From Ichthyophis bannanicus (Eukaryota > Chordata > Amphibia > Gymnophiona > Ichthyophiidae): 64,000 nucleotides of DNA. This document shows positions 1 to 13,197 of this stretch, one piece after another. Each line of letters opens with the position of its first letter. Within the stretch, counting starts at the first letter, position 1. A program made the position numbers and the translations under genes. The stretch spans positions 385,275,289-385,339,288 of the forward strand of contig CM066033.1 in assembly GCA_033557465.1 (NCBI GenBank). The letters run 5' to 3'. The notes beneath the pieces were generated by a model. The model was given only the letters and a program-made list of their open reading frames with translations, was not told where the DNA came from and searched no databases.

Positions 1-108
1 GAGAGTGAGAAAGTAAGGACAGGATGATCTGAGAATAGTTAAGTCCATTCACACCTGCAGTGAAACATGAAGCCATTATCCTTTTTCACGGCTAAGTTGC
101 CATGCTCC

Positions 109-266
109 TTTCTCCTAGGACAAGTAGGATGAGCCAGCCACACCTGGTGACATCATCCAATGGCGCTAAGACGAAAGTCCTCTCTATAGCTCAGAAGGGC
201 TTTTTGCCCTTCTGAGCATGAGCCCACTAGCCCTACCCCTAGTCCCGCCCCTAGCTGGTCAGTTTT
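109..266 (+). repeat. DIRS-1 left inverted terminal repeat
   Basis: The segment running from TTTCTCCTAGGACAAG to the CTAGCTGGTCAGTTT motif is the imperfect reverse complement of 5889-6073. The central block around CTCAGAAGGGC, itself a small hairpin with GCCCTTCTGAG, is preserved at both ends. The outermost roughly 45 bases also match the first half of the internal complementary region near 5702-5747. Confidence 0.88.
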
Positions 267-348
267 TCAATCTTCCGCCTTGCTTCAAGACTGACTCTCT
301 CCTCTCTCTACAAATTTTCTACCAGCAAGCTTATATTCAGCCACAAGA

Positions 349-2322
349 ATGCCCAAACCGGGTTTTAAAAAATGTACTGAATGTTCAAGGAAGATGAGCA
401 AGTTAGATGCTCACCTTAAGTGCCTTCGTTGCTTGGGTAAGGACCATCCATTTGAAGATTGCCCCCACTGTACTCAGATGTTGCTCAGAGCACGAAAGTC
501 CCGTGGGCATGCCCTCAAAGAATTCCTGGCCTCTTCTCCAGCGTCAGGAGCAGTGGAGAGTAGCAGGGCTCACCGACGCAAGAAGGATCCCTGTCAGACC
601 AACACACATGCCAGCAAGCCTTCAAACACTGCCTCCACGTTCAAAAGCACTTCCAAGGACTCTGTGGCAGCCCAGGATGTGCCCCTCGCAGCCTCCGTCC
701 CCGGCAGGCCCACAGCGCTCTCCCCTCTCCTCTCTGCCGCAGAGATCTCCGGCACACATGGGGTCCCTCCTGGAGGCAGCCATCTTGCTCCCAGTAGCAC
801 TCGCTCCTTCCCCTCCGCAGCCATTGGTCAGCCGGCTCCAAGCTCCGCCCCACTGGCTCTGCCACTGACTCCGCCCCACTGGCACCGATTGGCTCCGCTG
901 CAGCTCCTACGGGTCAGCTCTCTCCTCAACACCGGCACCAATCCCGATCCAACACCCCGAAGCGCCGATGCCAGTCCCGATCCAGCACTCTGCACCAACG
1001 CCGATCCAGCACGCCATGCCACACCAACGCCGATCCAGCACTCCACATCAACGCCAGAATGGCAGAAGAAGCGCCACTGACAGGCACAGACACAGACGGT
1101 CTCAGCACAGCAGACACAGACACCATCGGGGCAGATGGTCGCAGCGACGGAGCAGACAACACAGCAGCAGCTCCAGCCTTAGCAGACAAATATGCAGGAG
1201 GCACAGGTATTCACTCGAACTCCTCTCCTCTACAGAACCTTCTACGGTGCCCTCCAGCCCTATTCATCTGCATTCCCTCAGAGAGGATAAGTCAGTATGC
1301 AAAACCCCTCCACGGTACCCCCTCCCAGTAGCCCCTCTGGCTGAAGGATCCAAGGACCTTTTCCAGTTCTTCTCTGTTTCAAGCAGTGGTCTGCGAGCCA
1401 GACAGCCCTTGCCCTGGGAAAGGCTGGGGAGGCCAACCTACCTCAAGACCCACCGGGGCACCCAGAACCAACTATTAAGTGCCCCACGGAGTCTGTAACC
1501 AGCTACAATGCAGGATATCTTAACCAGGGACCCCTATCCCCTGATGAAGACCTCATATCCCACGAGACCTCCACCACCCCTACACAGGATCCGTCCACAG
1601 CCAATCCGGAGGACTTAACGTACTCCAAATTCCTGCAGAAGGTCTCCTCCGCTCTTGGAATCACCAACTCCCTACAGGCTGACCTGCGCCCTGAGACTCA
1701 AGCAGCATTGAAATTCCTGGAGACTCCCAGGAACTCAGCGCTCCTCACTATTCACCCATTGCTGTGGGAAAATCTGATCCAGTTGTGGCAGAACCCTGCC
1801 ACGGGACCTGCTGCTCCTTGGAAACTAGACGTCAAATATCAAGTTCAACCAACAGTGGGATTTGACAAGACCCAGCTTCCTCACAAATCCATAGCTGTAG
1901 AGTCTGCTCTCAAGCGAGTAAAAGCGGCGCAAACACATGCCAACAGTCCCCCAACTCGGGATCTCAAGCTCCTTGACGACATAGGAAACAGAACTTTCCA
2001 AGGAGCTATGCTTTCGTCCAGAGTAGCAGTGCATCGACTACAGCACGCCCTCTACCAGGATGTAATCATGGATAAAATCAAATCCACCCTCACTCCGAAG
2101 GCACTGACCTCCATCTTAGCATCCCTCACAGATCTCCAAGAATGCACTAAGCACCAGGTCAGAGCGGCGTTCGATGCTTTCGAAGCAGCAGCCTTCACCA
2201 CTGGTACAGCGATATCAGCCCGGCATCTGGCCTGGTTGAGAGCATCTGGTCTTCGCGAGGACATGCATGACCACCTAGCAGATGCCCCATGTGCGGGGGA
2301 CACCCTCTTTGGTGAAAGATGA
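349..2322 (+). pseudogene. DIRS-1 gag-like ORF1, frame-disrupted
   Basis: The ATG at 349 opens 243 codons with a Cys/His-rich start (pairs of Cys near residues 8-11 and 25-28, HPFEDCPHC near 33-41), followed by a Ser/Pro-rich low-complexity part. The frame is lost near 1000; an Arg/Ser/His-rich stretch continues in another frame to about 1500, and the first frame resumes with the conserved downstream part at roughly 1510-2322. This order (zinc-binding head, Arg/Ser-rich middle, helical C-terminal part) is usual for vertebrate DIRS ORF1. Product would be a nucleic-acid-binding structural protein. At least two frame changes make it non-functional. Confidence 0.75.
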
Positions 2323-3410
2323 ATGACACCATTAACGACATGAAGGATCGGTGCATTGCCTTACAAACCCTGGCGGAGGAAGGACTAGAACGTAAGCCAC
2401 CCTCCTCTTCAAATCGTAGTTCCAATTACCCCCAGAAGTCCTTTGCCTCTTCGAAGCACAATACTTACAACTCCTACCGAAAGTGGCAAGCCCCTCGCTA
2501 CAAACACCAATAGAACAACTCGTATCGCACCAAACCGCGCCAGCAGGATCGGAAACAACAGAAGACCGCACCGTCCAACACAGGGAAAGCCAACCCTTCC
2601 TTTTTACATGAATTTCCCAGCCAACTCCCCCACCGGGGGCCGACTGGCAGCCTTCATACATACCTGGGAAACCATCACCACGGACAAATGGGTCTTGAGA
2701 ATCATCAGGAAAGGATACAATATGAGATCTGCCTTTCCCCCATTGCAGCGCAAATCTCCCCACAACAGCATTCCACTGCCTTCACTTCATGCCCTCTCTT
2801 CAGAGGTACGCTCGTTACTGGCGGCGAAATCAACACTGGATTCTACTCTAGGTTTTTCCTCATTCCCAAGAAATCAGGCGGAGTCCACCCCATCCTCAAC
2901 TTTCGCAAGCTCAACAAATTCATAATAAAAGAAAAATTCAGAATGTACTTCCTGGGCTTGATTCTCCCGCTCATACAACCAGGGGGGTGGCTGGCCTCCC
3001 TGGATCTACACGATGCTTACACGCACATCCTGATTCACGTATCGCATTGGAAATACCTCCGATTCCAGGTGCAAAATGAACACTATCAGTACAGAGTTCT
3101 TCCCTTTGGCCTATCACCTGCCCCACGGGTCTTCATCAAATGCGTTGCGGTCGCAACTGCACATCTGCAAAAACAAGACATCTGTGTTTTTCCATATCTG
3201 GATGACTGGCTGATCTCTGGCCGGTCACCTCATGAGACACACTCCGCCATCAAGAGCACGATCAACCTGCTGACCTCCCTAGGATTTCGGGTGAAATCTC
3301 CAGAAATCCAACCTAGGCCCAGCGCAATGCCTGGAATTCATCGGAGCAGTGATAGACACAGGGTTGGCGAAAGCATTCCTCCCACCTCTACGGGGGAACA
3401 CCATCACCAA
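2319..3410 (+). pseudogene. DIRS-1 reverse transcriptase region
   Basis: Starts with a short Ser-rich linker (2319-2513), then RT sequence in two frames. Visible motifs are SLDLHDAY (RT motif with the first catalytic Asp) near 3000, PFGLSPAP near 3110, and the catalytic YLDD at 3195-3206. The upstream fingers part (KSGGVHPILNFRKLN) lies near 2870-2920, and a frame change sits near 2800. This is the DIRS/Ngaro RT type (YLDD with LSPAPRVF upstream). Broken by frameshifts, so not functional. Confidence 0.85.
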
Positions 3411-4330
3411 ACTGGCTGCGTGCCTCTCCGCCACTCAGCAGACATCTGCTCGTAACATACTCAGACTCCTGGGACACATGGCAGCGTCAACACAAGTTCT
3501 GCCCCTTGCAAGACTACATATGCACCTACAATGGCACCTGCACGTTCATTGGAATCAGCGCACACAACCACTCTCGTCGCGCATCCCTATGGACACAACA
3601 ACAGTGTGCTCCCTGGCGTGGTGGACAAGCGCCGAGAAACTGACGGTAGGCCGCCCACTACAGCAGCAGCCCTACCAGTTGACCATCACATCAGACACTT
3701 CACTAGTGGGCTGGGGGGCCCATTGTCTACACCTTTGCTCCCAAGGAATCTGGTCGCAGGAGGAGCGCACCTTACACATCAACCTATTGGAACTCAGAGT
3801 GCTCTTCTATGCCCGCAAGGCCTTCCAGAACCTCATCCAAGGGAAGACAGTCCTAGTACAAATGGACAACCAAGTAGCCATGTTTTATATCAACAAACAA
3901 GGAGGGACAGGCTCCCACTACCTCTGCAAGGAAGCCCTCAAGCTCTGGACTTTTGCGCTCTCCAGGAACTGCCTCCCTCACACCTCCTACCTCCCGGGAA
4001 CACAGAACAATCTGGCGGACAAACTCAGTCGCCAGATGGACCCACACGAATGGTCCCTCAACCCCTGCATAGCCACTTCCCTCTTCTGGAGGTGGGGATG
4101 TGCACAGATTGATCTTTTTGCCATGGAGGACAACAGGAAGTGTGCCCTCTTCTGCTCAAAACGCCCCTCCAACAGCAGCATCACCACAGATGCCTTTGAC
4201 ATATCATGGGGGGAGTGGTCTCTAATATAAGCCTTCCCCCCCTCCCCACTCATCTCGATGACCATCCAGCGCCTCATCTCAGACAAAGCGCAAGCCATTC
4301 TAATTGTGCCTCACTAGCCACGTCAGGTAT
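3349..4330 (+). pseudogene. DIRS-1 RNase H and methyltransferase-like tail
   Basis: A single open frame of 293 codons covers the connection domain and RNase H. ITSDTSLVGWGA holds the first acidic residue, LLELRVL the Glu, MDNQVAMFYINKQGG the next Asp, and LPGTQNNLADKLSR the last conserved block. It is followed by IDLFAMEDNRKCALF and DAFDISW, the segment that follows RNase H in DIRS elements and has been compared with Dam-type methyltransferases. The frame ends at 4230; AFPPLPTHL-like sequence continues in another frame to about 4320. Confidence 0.85.
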
Positions 4331-4454
4331 GGTTCCCATATCTACGCCGCCTTGCGCTGGAACCTCCATTGAGACTACCCCTGACCTCAGATCTGATCAC
4401 ATCACAGAAAGGAAAGTGTCTCCATCCAAACCTGAGAACCCTGGCTCTTACTGA

Positions 4455-5521
4455 ATGGAAACTGAAAGGATAACATTAGCATTCTTCAACCTTCCCACAG
4501 AAGTTCAACAAGTGGTACTCGAGGCAAGACGCCCAGCAACCCACAAATCTTACGTGCTAAAATGGAAACGTTTCAATCTCTGGTGCTCACAATGTCACCT
4601 TAATTCATTCTCGTGCCCTGTGCCAATGGCAGTCCAGTACCTCACCTCCCTTTTCCACAGTGGTTTAAAAGTTTCATCCATCCGAGTACACCTTGCAGCG
4701 ATCGCAGCCTTCCATGACCAGGACGGAGGCGACACCATTGTGAAGCAACCACTAGTCACAAGATTCATGAAAGGGTTGGCTAACTTACCCCAATGGGACC
4801 TCAGCATTGTCCTCCATGAGCTGACACAACCACCCTTTGAGCCCATGTTGTCAGCAGAGCTGAAGCACGTGACATGGAAGACTTTATTCCTAATAGCCAT
4901 CACCTCGTCCAGAAGGATCAGCAAGCTACAAGCCCTTGTATTGCACCCTCCCTACACTCTTCTCACCCAAGACAGAGCTACCCTTCGGACACATCCCAAA
5001 TTCATGCCAAAATTGCCCTCCGCCTTCCATATCAACCAGGCGATTGAGCTCCCCTGCTTCCATCTGGAACCCTACCCCTCTGCTGAGGAGCAGTGACTTC
5101 ACACCCTGGACTGCATCAGGGCACTACGCACATATCTCCTGCGGACATCCTCTCTACGGAAGGGAACTCAACTTTTCGTTTCCTATGACCCCAACAAACC
5201 TGGTCGGCCCGTTAGCAAGCCAATGCTCTCAGGATGGATCTCCTCTTGCATCGCCTGCTGCCTGCAGCAAGCAGGTTCACAAGATTTACCGAAGTTCTTG
5301 CACACCATCTCAGGGTGTTGGCGGCGACCATCGCCAACCTCCGTGCCCTACCAGCAGCGGACATTTGCAAGGCCGCAACCTGGGCCTCACCGCACACCTT
5401 TCAGAAACACTACTGTCTCAATACGGTAATAGGATGTGACGCTGCCTTTGGCCAGGCGATACTGACCACTGCTGAGCTAACCCAGCCCGAACCCTCACAC
5501 CAGTTGACTTTGCACTGTTGA
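4455..5521 (+). pseudogene. DIRS-1 tyrosine recombinase (YR)
   Basis: Begins METERITLAFFNLP and runs as a 213-codon frame to 5096, then continues in two other frames to about 5521. The N-terminal SAM-like core-binding part is followed by TSSRRISKLQAL, which carries the first catalytic Arg region. The C-terminal block ADICKAATW..HTFQKHY carries the helix with the nucleophilic Tyr. In DIRS elements this enzyme integrates the circular DNA intermediate. Frameshifts near 5090 and 5235 disable this copy. DIRS-2 at 39-48 kb carries the homologous domain on the other strand. Confidence 0.87.
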
Positions 5522-5699
5522 CTGCACTGTTTGCACCTTGCTTGCACCTTTGCACTGATACCACTATGTTGTTTGCATTCGTTGTCATTTCCGAGGCCGG
5601 ACAAATCTGGTAAATAAATCTAGATTTAAAGCCCTGCCTCTGCTTAAATATGTCCATCACCTTAACCAGGGCCTCCCCTTCCACAGAGCTCCACAGCTT

Positions 5700-5810
5700 G
5701 GGAGACATCAGGTGTGGCTGACTCATCCTGCTTGTCTTAGGAGAAAACGAGGTTACTTACCTGTAACGGGAGTTCTCCGTGGACAGCAGAATAAGTCAGC
5801 CACACCATCC
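5700..5810. repeat. DIRS-1 internal complementary region (ICR)
   Basis: The first half (about 5702-5747) is the reverse complement of the outer left terminal repeat (109-153). The second half (about 5753-5807, with ACTTACCTGTAACGGGAG) is the reverse complement of the outer right end (6010-6073). This fused arrangement is the hallmark used as a template to join ends when a DIRS circle is made. Confidence 0.9.
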
Positions 5811-5888
5811 CACCCATCCTCCCCTATCAGGGTCAGCCCCAGGGCATTCTCAATTCCCGCTCCCTAGCGGAAAAGCCTCAGCTAGTGA

Positions 5889-6073
5889 CAAACTGACCAG
5901 CTAGGGATGGGATTAGGGGTAGGACTAGTGGGCTCATGCTCAGAAGGGCAAAAAGCCCTTCTGAGCTATAGAGAGGACTTCCGTCTTGACGCCGTCAGAT
6001 GATGTCACCAGGTGTGGCTGACTTATCGTGCTGTCCACGGAGAACTCCCGTTACAGGTAAGTAACCTTGTTTT
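5889..6073 (+). repeat. DIRS-1 right inverted terminal repeat
   Basis: Reverse complement of the left repeat with scattered substitutions. The outer end reads GAACTCCCGTTACAGG followed by TAAGTAACCTTG, matching the second half of the ICR. It ends near 6073, where flanking non-repeat sequence begins. Confidence 0.88.
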
Positions 6074-6145
6074 CCTCTCTGTACACTGAAATTCTGTTTT
6101 ACTTTTGTTACTACATGCTTTGTAAAGCATTTATTTTTCTTCTTT

Positions 6146-6225
6146 ACATTGTGGTCAACATTATTGGCACCCCTGCATTTTAGGTATATTGTGTACAATA
6201 TCTTGAGAAATAATTGGAAATATGT
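6146..6225 (+). repeat. Tc1-like terminal inverted repeat (left)
   Basis: Contains CAACATTATTGGCACC close to the edge, followed about 40 bases later by ACAATATCTTGAGAAA. The reverse complement of 18,226-18,303 carries the same CAACATTATTGGCACC and a matching CCAATATCTCCTGCGAAA at equivalent spacing. It adjoins the transposase remnant on the expected side. Confidence 0.7.
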
Positions 6226-6289
6226 ATTCCAACTGTATGTCATTATATCTTAATAGTGTGTTCAAAGGTATACCACAAAAAAAGATGTC

Positions 6290-7449
<1,160 letters not shown>

Positions 7450-7450
<1 letters not shown>

Positions 7451-8261
7451 ACACCCCTTTGGATTGAATGCTCAGATTGAGTGGGGTGACTGTATATGAT
7501 AGGTGGGAGGGCTGGTTAAATTTAAATGTAAACTTAAATTTATCTTTCTGCGATAGAGGTTTATGGATGTTGCTGTTATACTGCTAGAAGAAATGTTTTA
7601 AACCTGAAGCAGTAGGTGACAGCGTCGGTGTTTCTTGATCGTGAGATTTTGAGCAAGGGACATTGGGCGTGATGATGTCATGCCTTTGGGTGTGCCGGAT
7701 GCTTTTTTAGATGCGCGTGCGCAGCATCTTTTGGATAATCCACAGAGCGTTGCTGACAGTGTACTCTGCCTGATGTTACTGTGCCTTTTGTGAGATAGTA
7801 AGTAAGGTTGTTAACAGTTCCTGCTGATGTTTGCTGTCTCTTGCCTTTTGACACAATGGGTTTGGTTTAAGTTTGTAAGTTTCTTTAAGAAAATGGAAAA
7901 AGTTGAATAAATGTGTTGAAATGGTGCTTGAAAACAAAAGACCCCTGGAGGAAGCCGGCGCGAAACACCAGTGATGGCGTCCGGAATGGCACTGGGGAAA
8001 GGCAAAGTTACAGCAGTGATGCAATAGTGCAGATAAGTTTGGTGTTCAGCATGTGATATCGATGTTCTGCATATATTTGAAAAGCACAGATGAGCGCTAG
8101 AACAGATGTTGTATTAAATTATGCTCTATGGGTGGAAGGCTCGTCTAATAAGACTGGCTAAAATTGATTAAGAAGCAATTAAATTGGGAATGTAAAAAAT
8201 TGATGGATATTGCATATATTTGCATGAGGAGTTTTTTAGGATCATTGATAGTAAGTAAGAG
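7450..8261. other. No gene seen; unassigned sequence
   Basis: No coding signal. Contains an AAGCCGGCGCGAAACACC motif near 7950 and short AT-rich stretches. It may be diverged repeat DNA, but I cannot place it in a family. Confidence 0.4.
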
Positions 8262-8606
8262 TGGAGGAGTGGCCTAGTGGTTGGGGCAAGGTACTTCGGG
8301 CCGGAAGGTCGGGGGTTCAAATCCCACTAGACTAGAGGACAGCAACCTTGGGCCGGAAGGACTGGGGTTTCTAGTCCCACAGGTGCTCCTTGTGGTCTTG
8401 GGCAAGCCACTTAACCCTCCATAGCCCATGTTCCCTGTAAAATAGTTCTCTGTGTGCTGTGCTTTCCTGTCTAATCAATGTGTTTATACCTCAAAAATTT
8501 CCTGTCATGATTTGACAATTTCCAATCTGTAATCAAACCGCTGCTGATCGCTGGAAGTAGCAGTATACAAATGTATACTAAATAAATAAATAAATAAATT
8601 GATGCA
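8262..8606 (+). mobile_element. tRNA-derived SINE
   Basis: Head has pol III box A-like TGGCCTAGTGGTTGGGG and box B-like GGGTTCAAATCCC at tRNA spacing. The middle has TGGTCTTGGGCAAGCCACTT, resembling the V-SINE type conserved core. The tail has a LINE-like segment ending in a TAAATAAATAAATAAAT repeat at about 8580-8600. The SINE at 52,775-52,997 shares the head and core in reverse orientation. A tRNA gene is excluded: there is no cloverleaf beyond the A and B boxes. Confidence 0.75.
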
Positions 8607-8741
8607 ATTGAGCAGTGGGTCAAGGGCTGAGATAATCTATACCTATGACTAGTACTCTGGTGGTCTGAGATCCTTGTCTCCTTTTAAAAAAAAAAAAAAG
8701 TGATCCATTTTGTATCATTGTTTAGGGTTGAGTGAAACATT

Positions 8742-9890
8742 CTTTTTTAATTTCTTTATTTATATTTTCCAACAAAATACAAACAAAAGAGAAAAACAAG
8801 TTACAGTAAATTAAAATATACAATCCTTCTCTGGTAAATGAGACAGTCAAAAGGCTGAATGCAGCCCACCTCACCCTGTCCTTCCCATCATCATGCGATC
8901 ATCAGGGGCCATATGACAGGAACATAAAACATCTGCAAGCCTGCAGGGGGCTATAGAAGGACAAACACTCCACCCCAGAGAAATAAGGAGATTTGTCTGG
9001 TAACCCCTTCCACTTAAGAAAGAGGAGGACATAAAAGAAACTGCTACAACATGATATTTGCACCCATGAGTAACGTAGGTACAAGTATACCACCATAGGC
9101 CTCAACCAAGATCTATTGTATGTTTCCAGTTAGAAATAATGGACACAGGGCCACTCCCAACATAGAGCTAATTCAGACAAACATTTCCTTTATAAGGATA
9201 AGCTGCCAATTATTAATTGAAAAACGACCCCAAATCAGGAGATAGTGGCCCTAAATCCCAACACCACCTTAATATGGTTCCATTTTGAAAATCAATAAAA
9301 CTGAATGTTAAGACAGTCCTATATCACTTGCCTTAAAGTGCTGACATCTCCTTGCTGAAACTAACCCTTAATCTCAGCAAAATACTGAACATATGCCTAC
9401 GGCCCCCTCCACCCATCGTGAACCTTGCCACTGCAAATGCTATAGTATTAGGCCAAAGAATTAGGAAGACATATCCCCCCTTTCTCTCAAAAAGATCCTA
9501 TCCTCCAAACAGCAAATCTAGGCGGTTAATTTTCCATAAGCGTTGAACTAGAGTTCTATCACTTTGACATTACATTTCCCTTACAAGTGAAAACTGGTAA
9601 TATTCCTATTACATAATTCACTTTAGGAGTGATAGACATATCTATATCTTCAAGACGAACCCACCAAGAAACAGACCGACGACCAAATTACTGTATATAA
9701 CTAGAGCTCAAGTCAAATAGGGTAAATGAGATCACAGCATAAACATAGCTGTGAGCCGCATGAATATTAGATTCACTGATTCTAGAACAAGACCCTTGGA
9801 AGATAGGAAGAAACAACATGTGGATTTTAAAACCATGGGGATACAGCTATCCACGCTAATATGGCCACTCCATTAATCCTATGATGGGCA
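8742..9890 (-). other. L1-C 3' portion without recognisable coding
   Basis: Lies between the endonuclease remnant and the A-rich 3' end. No RT motif is seen in any frame. It ends, on the minus strand, with TTGGAAAATATAAATAAAG next to the TSD. Probably 3' UTR plus decayed or rearranged ORF2 sequence. Confidence 0.5.
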
Positions 9891-9894
9891 GCTG

Positions 9895-10075
9895 AAAACC
9901 TTTAAAATAGGGCTTGGATCTCTGACAACGACAACTCCCTTACCTTCAAATACGTTTCCTGCAGCAATGAGATGTCAGCACTTTCTTCCTACCATTCAGA
10001 GGGAACCTTTCCTCTTAGTAAAAATTATTAATGCCCTTAATATTCAGTGACACAATCTTAAAGAAAGCATACTGA
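9895..10075 (-). pseudogene. L1-C ORF2 endonuclease start (remnant)
   Basis: The minus strand reads KIVSLNIKGINN, then after stops RKKVLTSHCCRK, matching the opening strand of the L1 apurinic-type endonuclease (usual pattern S-x-N-x-x-G-I-N then LLQET). Stops are frequent. Only the first 50 or so residues can be followed. Confidence 0.6.
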
Positions 10076-11989
10076 CAATATAGCTCCGAATTAACAATCA
10101 TATGTTGCAGAAACAGAATAAAATGTAGCATTTAGTTTCATACCATAGAACAATTTTCCCGGCGCTTTTAAAGTGTGGCTGTATCTATAGCCCAAAGAGA
10201 GGAAAAAAAAAGGCCCCATTATTTGATCAACATAATAATATACCTAATTCTACCAAAAACATTTCCCCAAACCACCCAAAACCCGGGGGGGAGGGGGGGG
10301 GGGGGTTACATAACACACAAAATTTAACGGGTGAGCCCACTAGGACAAGACAGACATGGAGGGCTCATTGATCCAACCCCTCTACATTTCTGTAACTCTT
10401 AGAATAATGTATCTTGCCCACCTCCCTTATTAAGAACAGAGATAATGTCCTTCAAGAAGACAGAGTAAATGTCCCAGTATATGCCAGTATTACAGGCTTA
10501 AATGTCGCTTCTGCATAGATAGGCCTCCATCACACGAGCACAGACCGGTTAAACGCCCATGATAGCAAGTGCCATCAGACTGTAGCAAGTAGGAGATGTG
10601 ATATAACCTTCACCGCATCACCACTGACTCCTTATCCTCCAAAAATGCACATAAATCTCCAGGATCATCAAATGTTTTGGTCTGGTTATGCAGCGTAACT
10701 TTCATGCGGGCAGGATATAGCAGTCCAAAACAGGCCTTCAGTTGGACCAAACGTGGACACAATGCCAAAAGACTCCTTCTCCAATCCACCGTCGCCTTTG
10801 CAAAGTTCGGAAAAAACAGGAGTTTATGCCCTTGATATTCCAAGGCTGAAAGTGTTTTAACTGCTCCCATTATTTACAATACTTGCTGAAAACGTAGCAC
10901 TTTCAAGATAACTGGGCGTGGATGCTTGCCCGTGACCACAGGCTGAGTAGGCACTCTCTGAGCATGCTCGATCTCGAACGGCATATTGAAATGCAACCTT
11001 AATACACCTGGAATCATGGCCTGCTGAAATGATATCATATCATGACCCTCTGCTCCCTCAGGAATGCCTAGGATTCTTATGTTGTTCCGCCGAGAGCGAT
11101 TGTCACCATTTTCCACCTCCCTTTGCAATGAACATATCAACTTGGCCTGTTCCTCAACGGCCTAGAGCAGTGATGGCTAACCTTTTTGAGCCCGAGTGCC
11201 CAAACTGCCGCACAAAACCAAAGAATTTCCTCAAAGTGCCAGCAGGTCAATTAAACCTTAACAAGATTTTAGTATCTAAAAACTCTCTATAAAGTTGCCT
11301 GAACTATGTAACATCATTTGTAAAGGTTGGAATCTTTGTATTGTCAGAGAATCAATTTGATTCACAATCCTTTGGTTTTCATTTCAATTTATTGCCAATT
11401 TATAATGTTTTAATGATTTCATTCAATTTAATGAATTTAGGAAGAATTTGATTCAGTTACACAATATATTTTAAATGTATTATTCACATAACATGTCAAA
11501 TGTATCCTGAGTAAAAAAAAGATAAACTTCTTAAAACTGTTAACTGTGTCAGGACTCGGTGTGTATTCCCAAAGAATCTATACATGAAAAAATTAATGTG
11601 ATGTTTGTTGTTGCATGCATGCTGATAACTTGTCAAAGAGATATCTTTCTACCTTTTGTGCATTTTTTTTCAGTTGCAATTGCTCCAGCCACTTTCTTCT
11701 GGTTTCTTCATGTTTTCTGCTAACTCTCCATCATCTGCTTTCCATTTGTCCTTTCTTCTCTCTTCTAGTTTTTTTTTCCATTCTCTCTCTCTACATCCGC
11801 TTTAACATACTAATCTTTCTCCTTTTGCTCTTTCCTCATTCCTATTTCATTCACTCAAATTTTACCCCTCCATCCTCAATCCCCACTTACTCTCCCAATA
11901 CCCGGCCAATTGTAGATTTTTTATCCCTCCCACACAAAATATTTTTCCCCTCTCCATTTTACTCTCCCAGCCCCATCCCATTCTAATCC

Positions 11990-12775
11990 TCCCCCAACAT
12001 CAGCTCCCTTCTAGTTCCAGCCTCACCCAGCATCCATTCCCTTCTAGTCCCTGCATCAGCCCATTTCCAGTCCTAGCCCCCCATCAGCCCATTTCCAGTC
12101 TAGCAACCCCCCAACCCAATACCAGTCCTAGCCCCCCCCCATCAACCCACTTCCAGTCCTAACCCCATCAAACCATTTCCAGTCAGCCCCCCATAGCCCA
12201 TTGCCAGTCCTAACCCCCCCATCAGCCCACAGCCCATTACCAGTCCTAACCCCATCAGCCCACCTCAAGTCCTAACCCCTCCCTATCAGCCCATTTCCTG
12301 TCCTAGCCCCCCCCCCATAGCCCATTATCAGTCCTAACCCCCTCATAGCCCATTACCAGACAGCCCCCATCAGCCAACAGCCCATTACCAGTCTTAACCC
12401 CCCCATAGCCCATTACCAGTTCTAACCCCCCCAACAGCCCACAGCCCATTACCAGTCCTAACCCCATCAACCCACCTCAAGTCCTAACCCCACCCCATCA
12501 GCACATTTCCTGTCCAACCCCCCCCATAGCCCATCACCACTCCTAACCCCCCCACCCCCCCCATATCCCCCCCATATCCAATAAACACTCCTAACCCACC
12601 CATCCCCCCATAGCCCATCAGAACTCCTAACCCCCCCAGCCCATCAGCACTCCTAACCCCCCCCAGCCCCCCCAGCCCATCAGCACTCCAAATCCCCCCC
12701 CCGCCCCCCCCATAGCCCATCAGCAATCCTAACCCCCCCCCAGCCCAACACCACTCCTAACCCCCCCCCCAGCCC
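11990..12775. repeat. C-rich minisatellite inside hAT-1
   Basis: Degenerate tandem units of roughly 25-45 bases built on CCCATTACCAGTCCTAACC and runs of C of 5-10. The opposite strand is G-run rich. The same units, on the other strand, form the array in hAT-2 (35,385-36,310). Confidence 0.9.
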
Positions 12776-12789
12776 AGCCGAGGGAATTT

Positions 12790-13197
12790 TTTTTTTAAAG
12801 CTGTCTTCTCCCGCTGCCGGGGCTGCCGCGGCAGAATCGAGTGTGCCGCGGGGCCCCCCCTGCCCAGCACAGCCTGTCCTCCCCCTCTATCCGCTCTCTC
12901 GTCGCAGCTCACAGTGACACGCGCCGGCGTTCAGAGCGCAAAGGGATTAGTTTCCCTTTCGCGGCTCTGTTAAGCCCGCGGGGGCTGATGGGAACTTCCC
13001 ATCAGCCCCCGCGGGCTTAACAGAGCAGCGAGGGAGAAACTCTTCCCTCGCTCTCTGAAAGCCGGCGCGTGTCACTGTGAGCTGCGACGAGAGAGCAGAT
13101 AGAGGGGGAGGGCAGGCTGTGCTGGGCAGGGGGGGCCCCGCGGCACACTCGATTCTGCCGCGGCGGCCCCGGCAGCAGGAGAAGACAGCTTTTTTTT
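12790..13197. repeat. Long GC-rich palindrome inside hAT-1
   Basis: Two arms of about 170-200 bp, centred near 12,990-13,000. AAGCTGTCTTCTCC at the left edge pairs with GGAGAAGACAGCTT at the right, and the centre has CGCGGGGGCTGATGGGAA facing TTCCCATCAGCCCCCGCG. Would form a very stable hairpin in single-stranded DNA or RNA. Confidence 0.88.

Larger units (their letters stand above)
109..6073 (+). mobile_element. DIRS-type tyrosine-recombinase retrotransposon (DIRS-1)
   Basis: About 6 kb element with the full DIRS architecture: imperfect inverted terminal repeats at both ends, a gag-like region, RT, RNase H, a short methyltransferase-like tail, a tyrosine recombinase, and an internal complementary region before the right repeat. 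DIRS elements copy through a circular intermediate and integrate with the recombinase instead of a DDE integrase, so no target-site duplication is expected and none is seen. Every coding region has frameshifts or stops, so this copy is a structural relic although its ends are well preserved. The class assignment is secure from domain order and end structure. Confidence 0.93.

Noticed and set aside
8270..8340. tRNA gene
   Set aside because: A and B boxes are present but no acceptor stem or cloverleaf, and the sequence continues as a SINE.
12484..12726. Gly-rich minus-strand frame
   Set aside because: Translation of the C-rich minisatellite in hAT-1; no start context or family.
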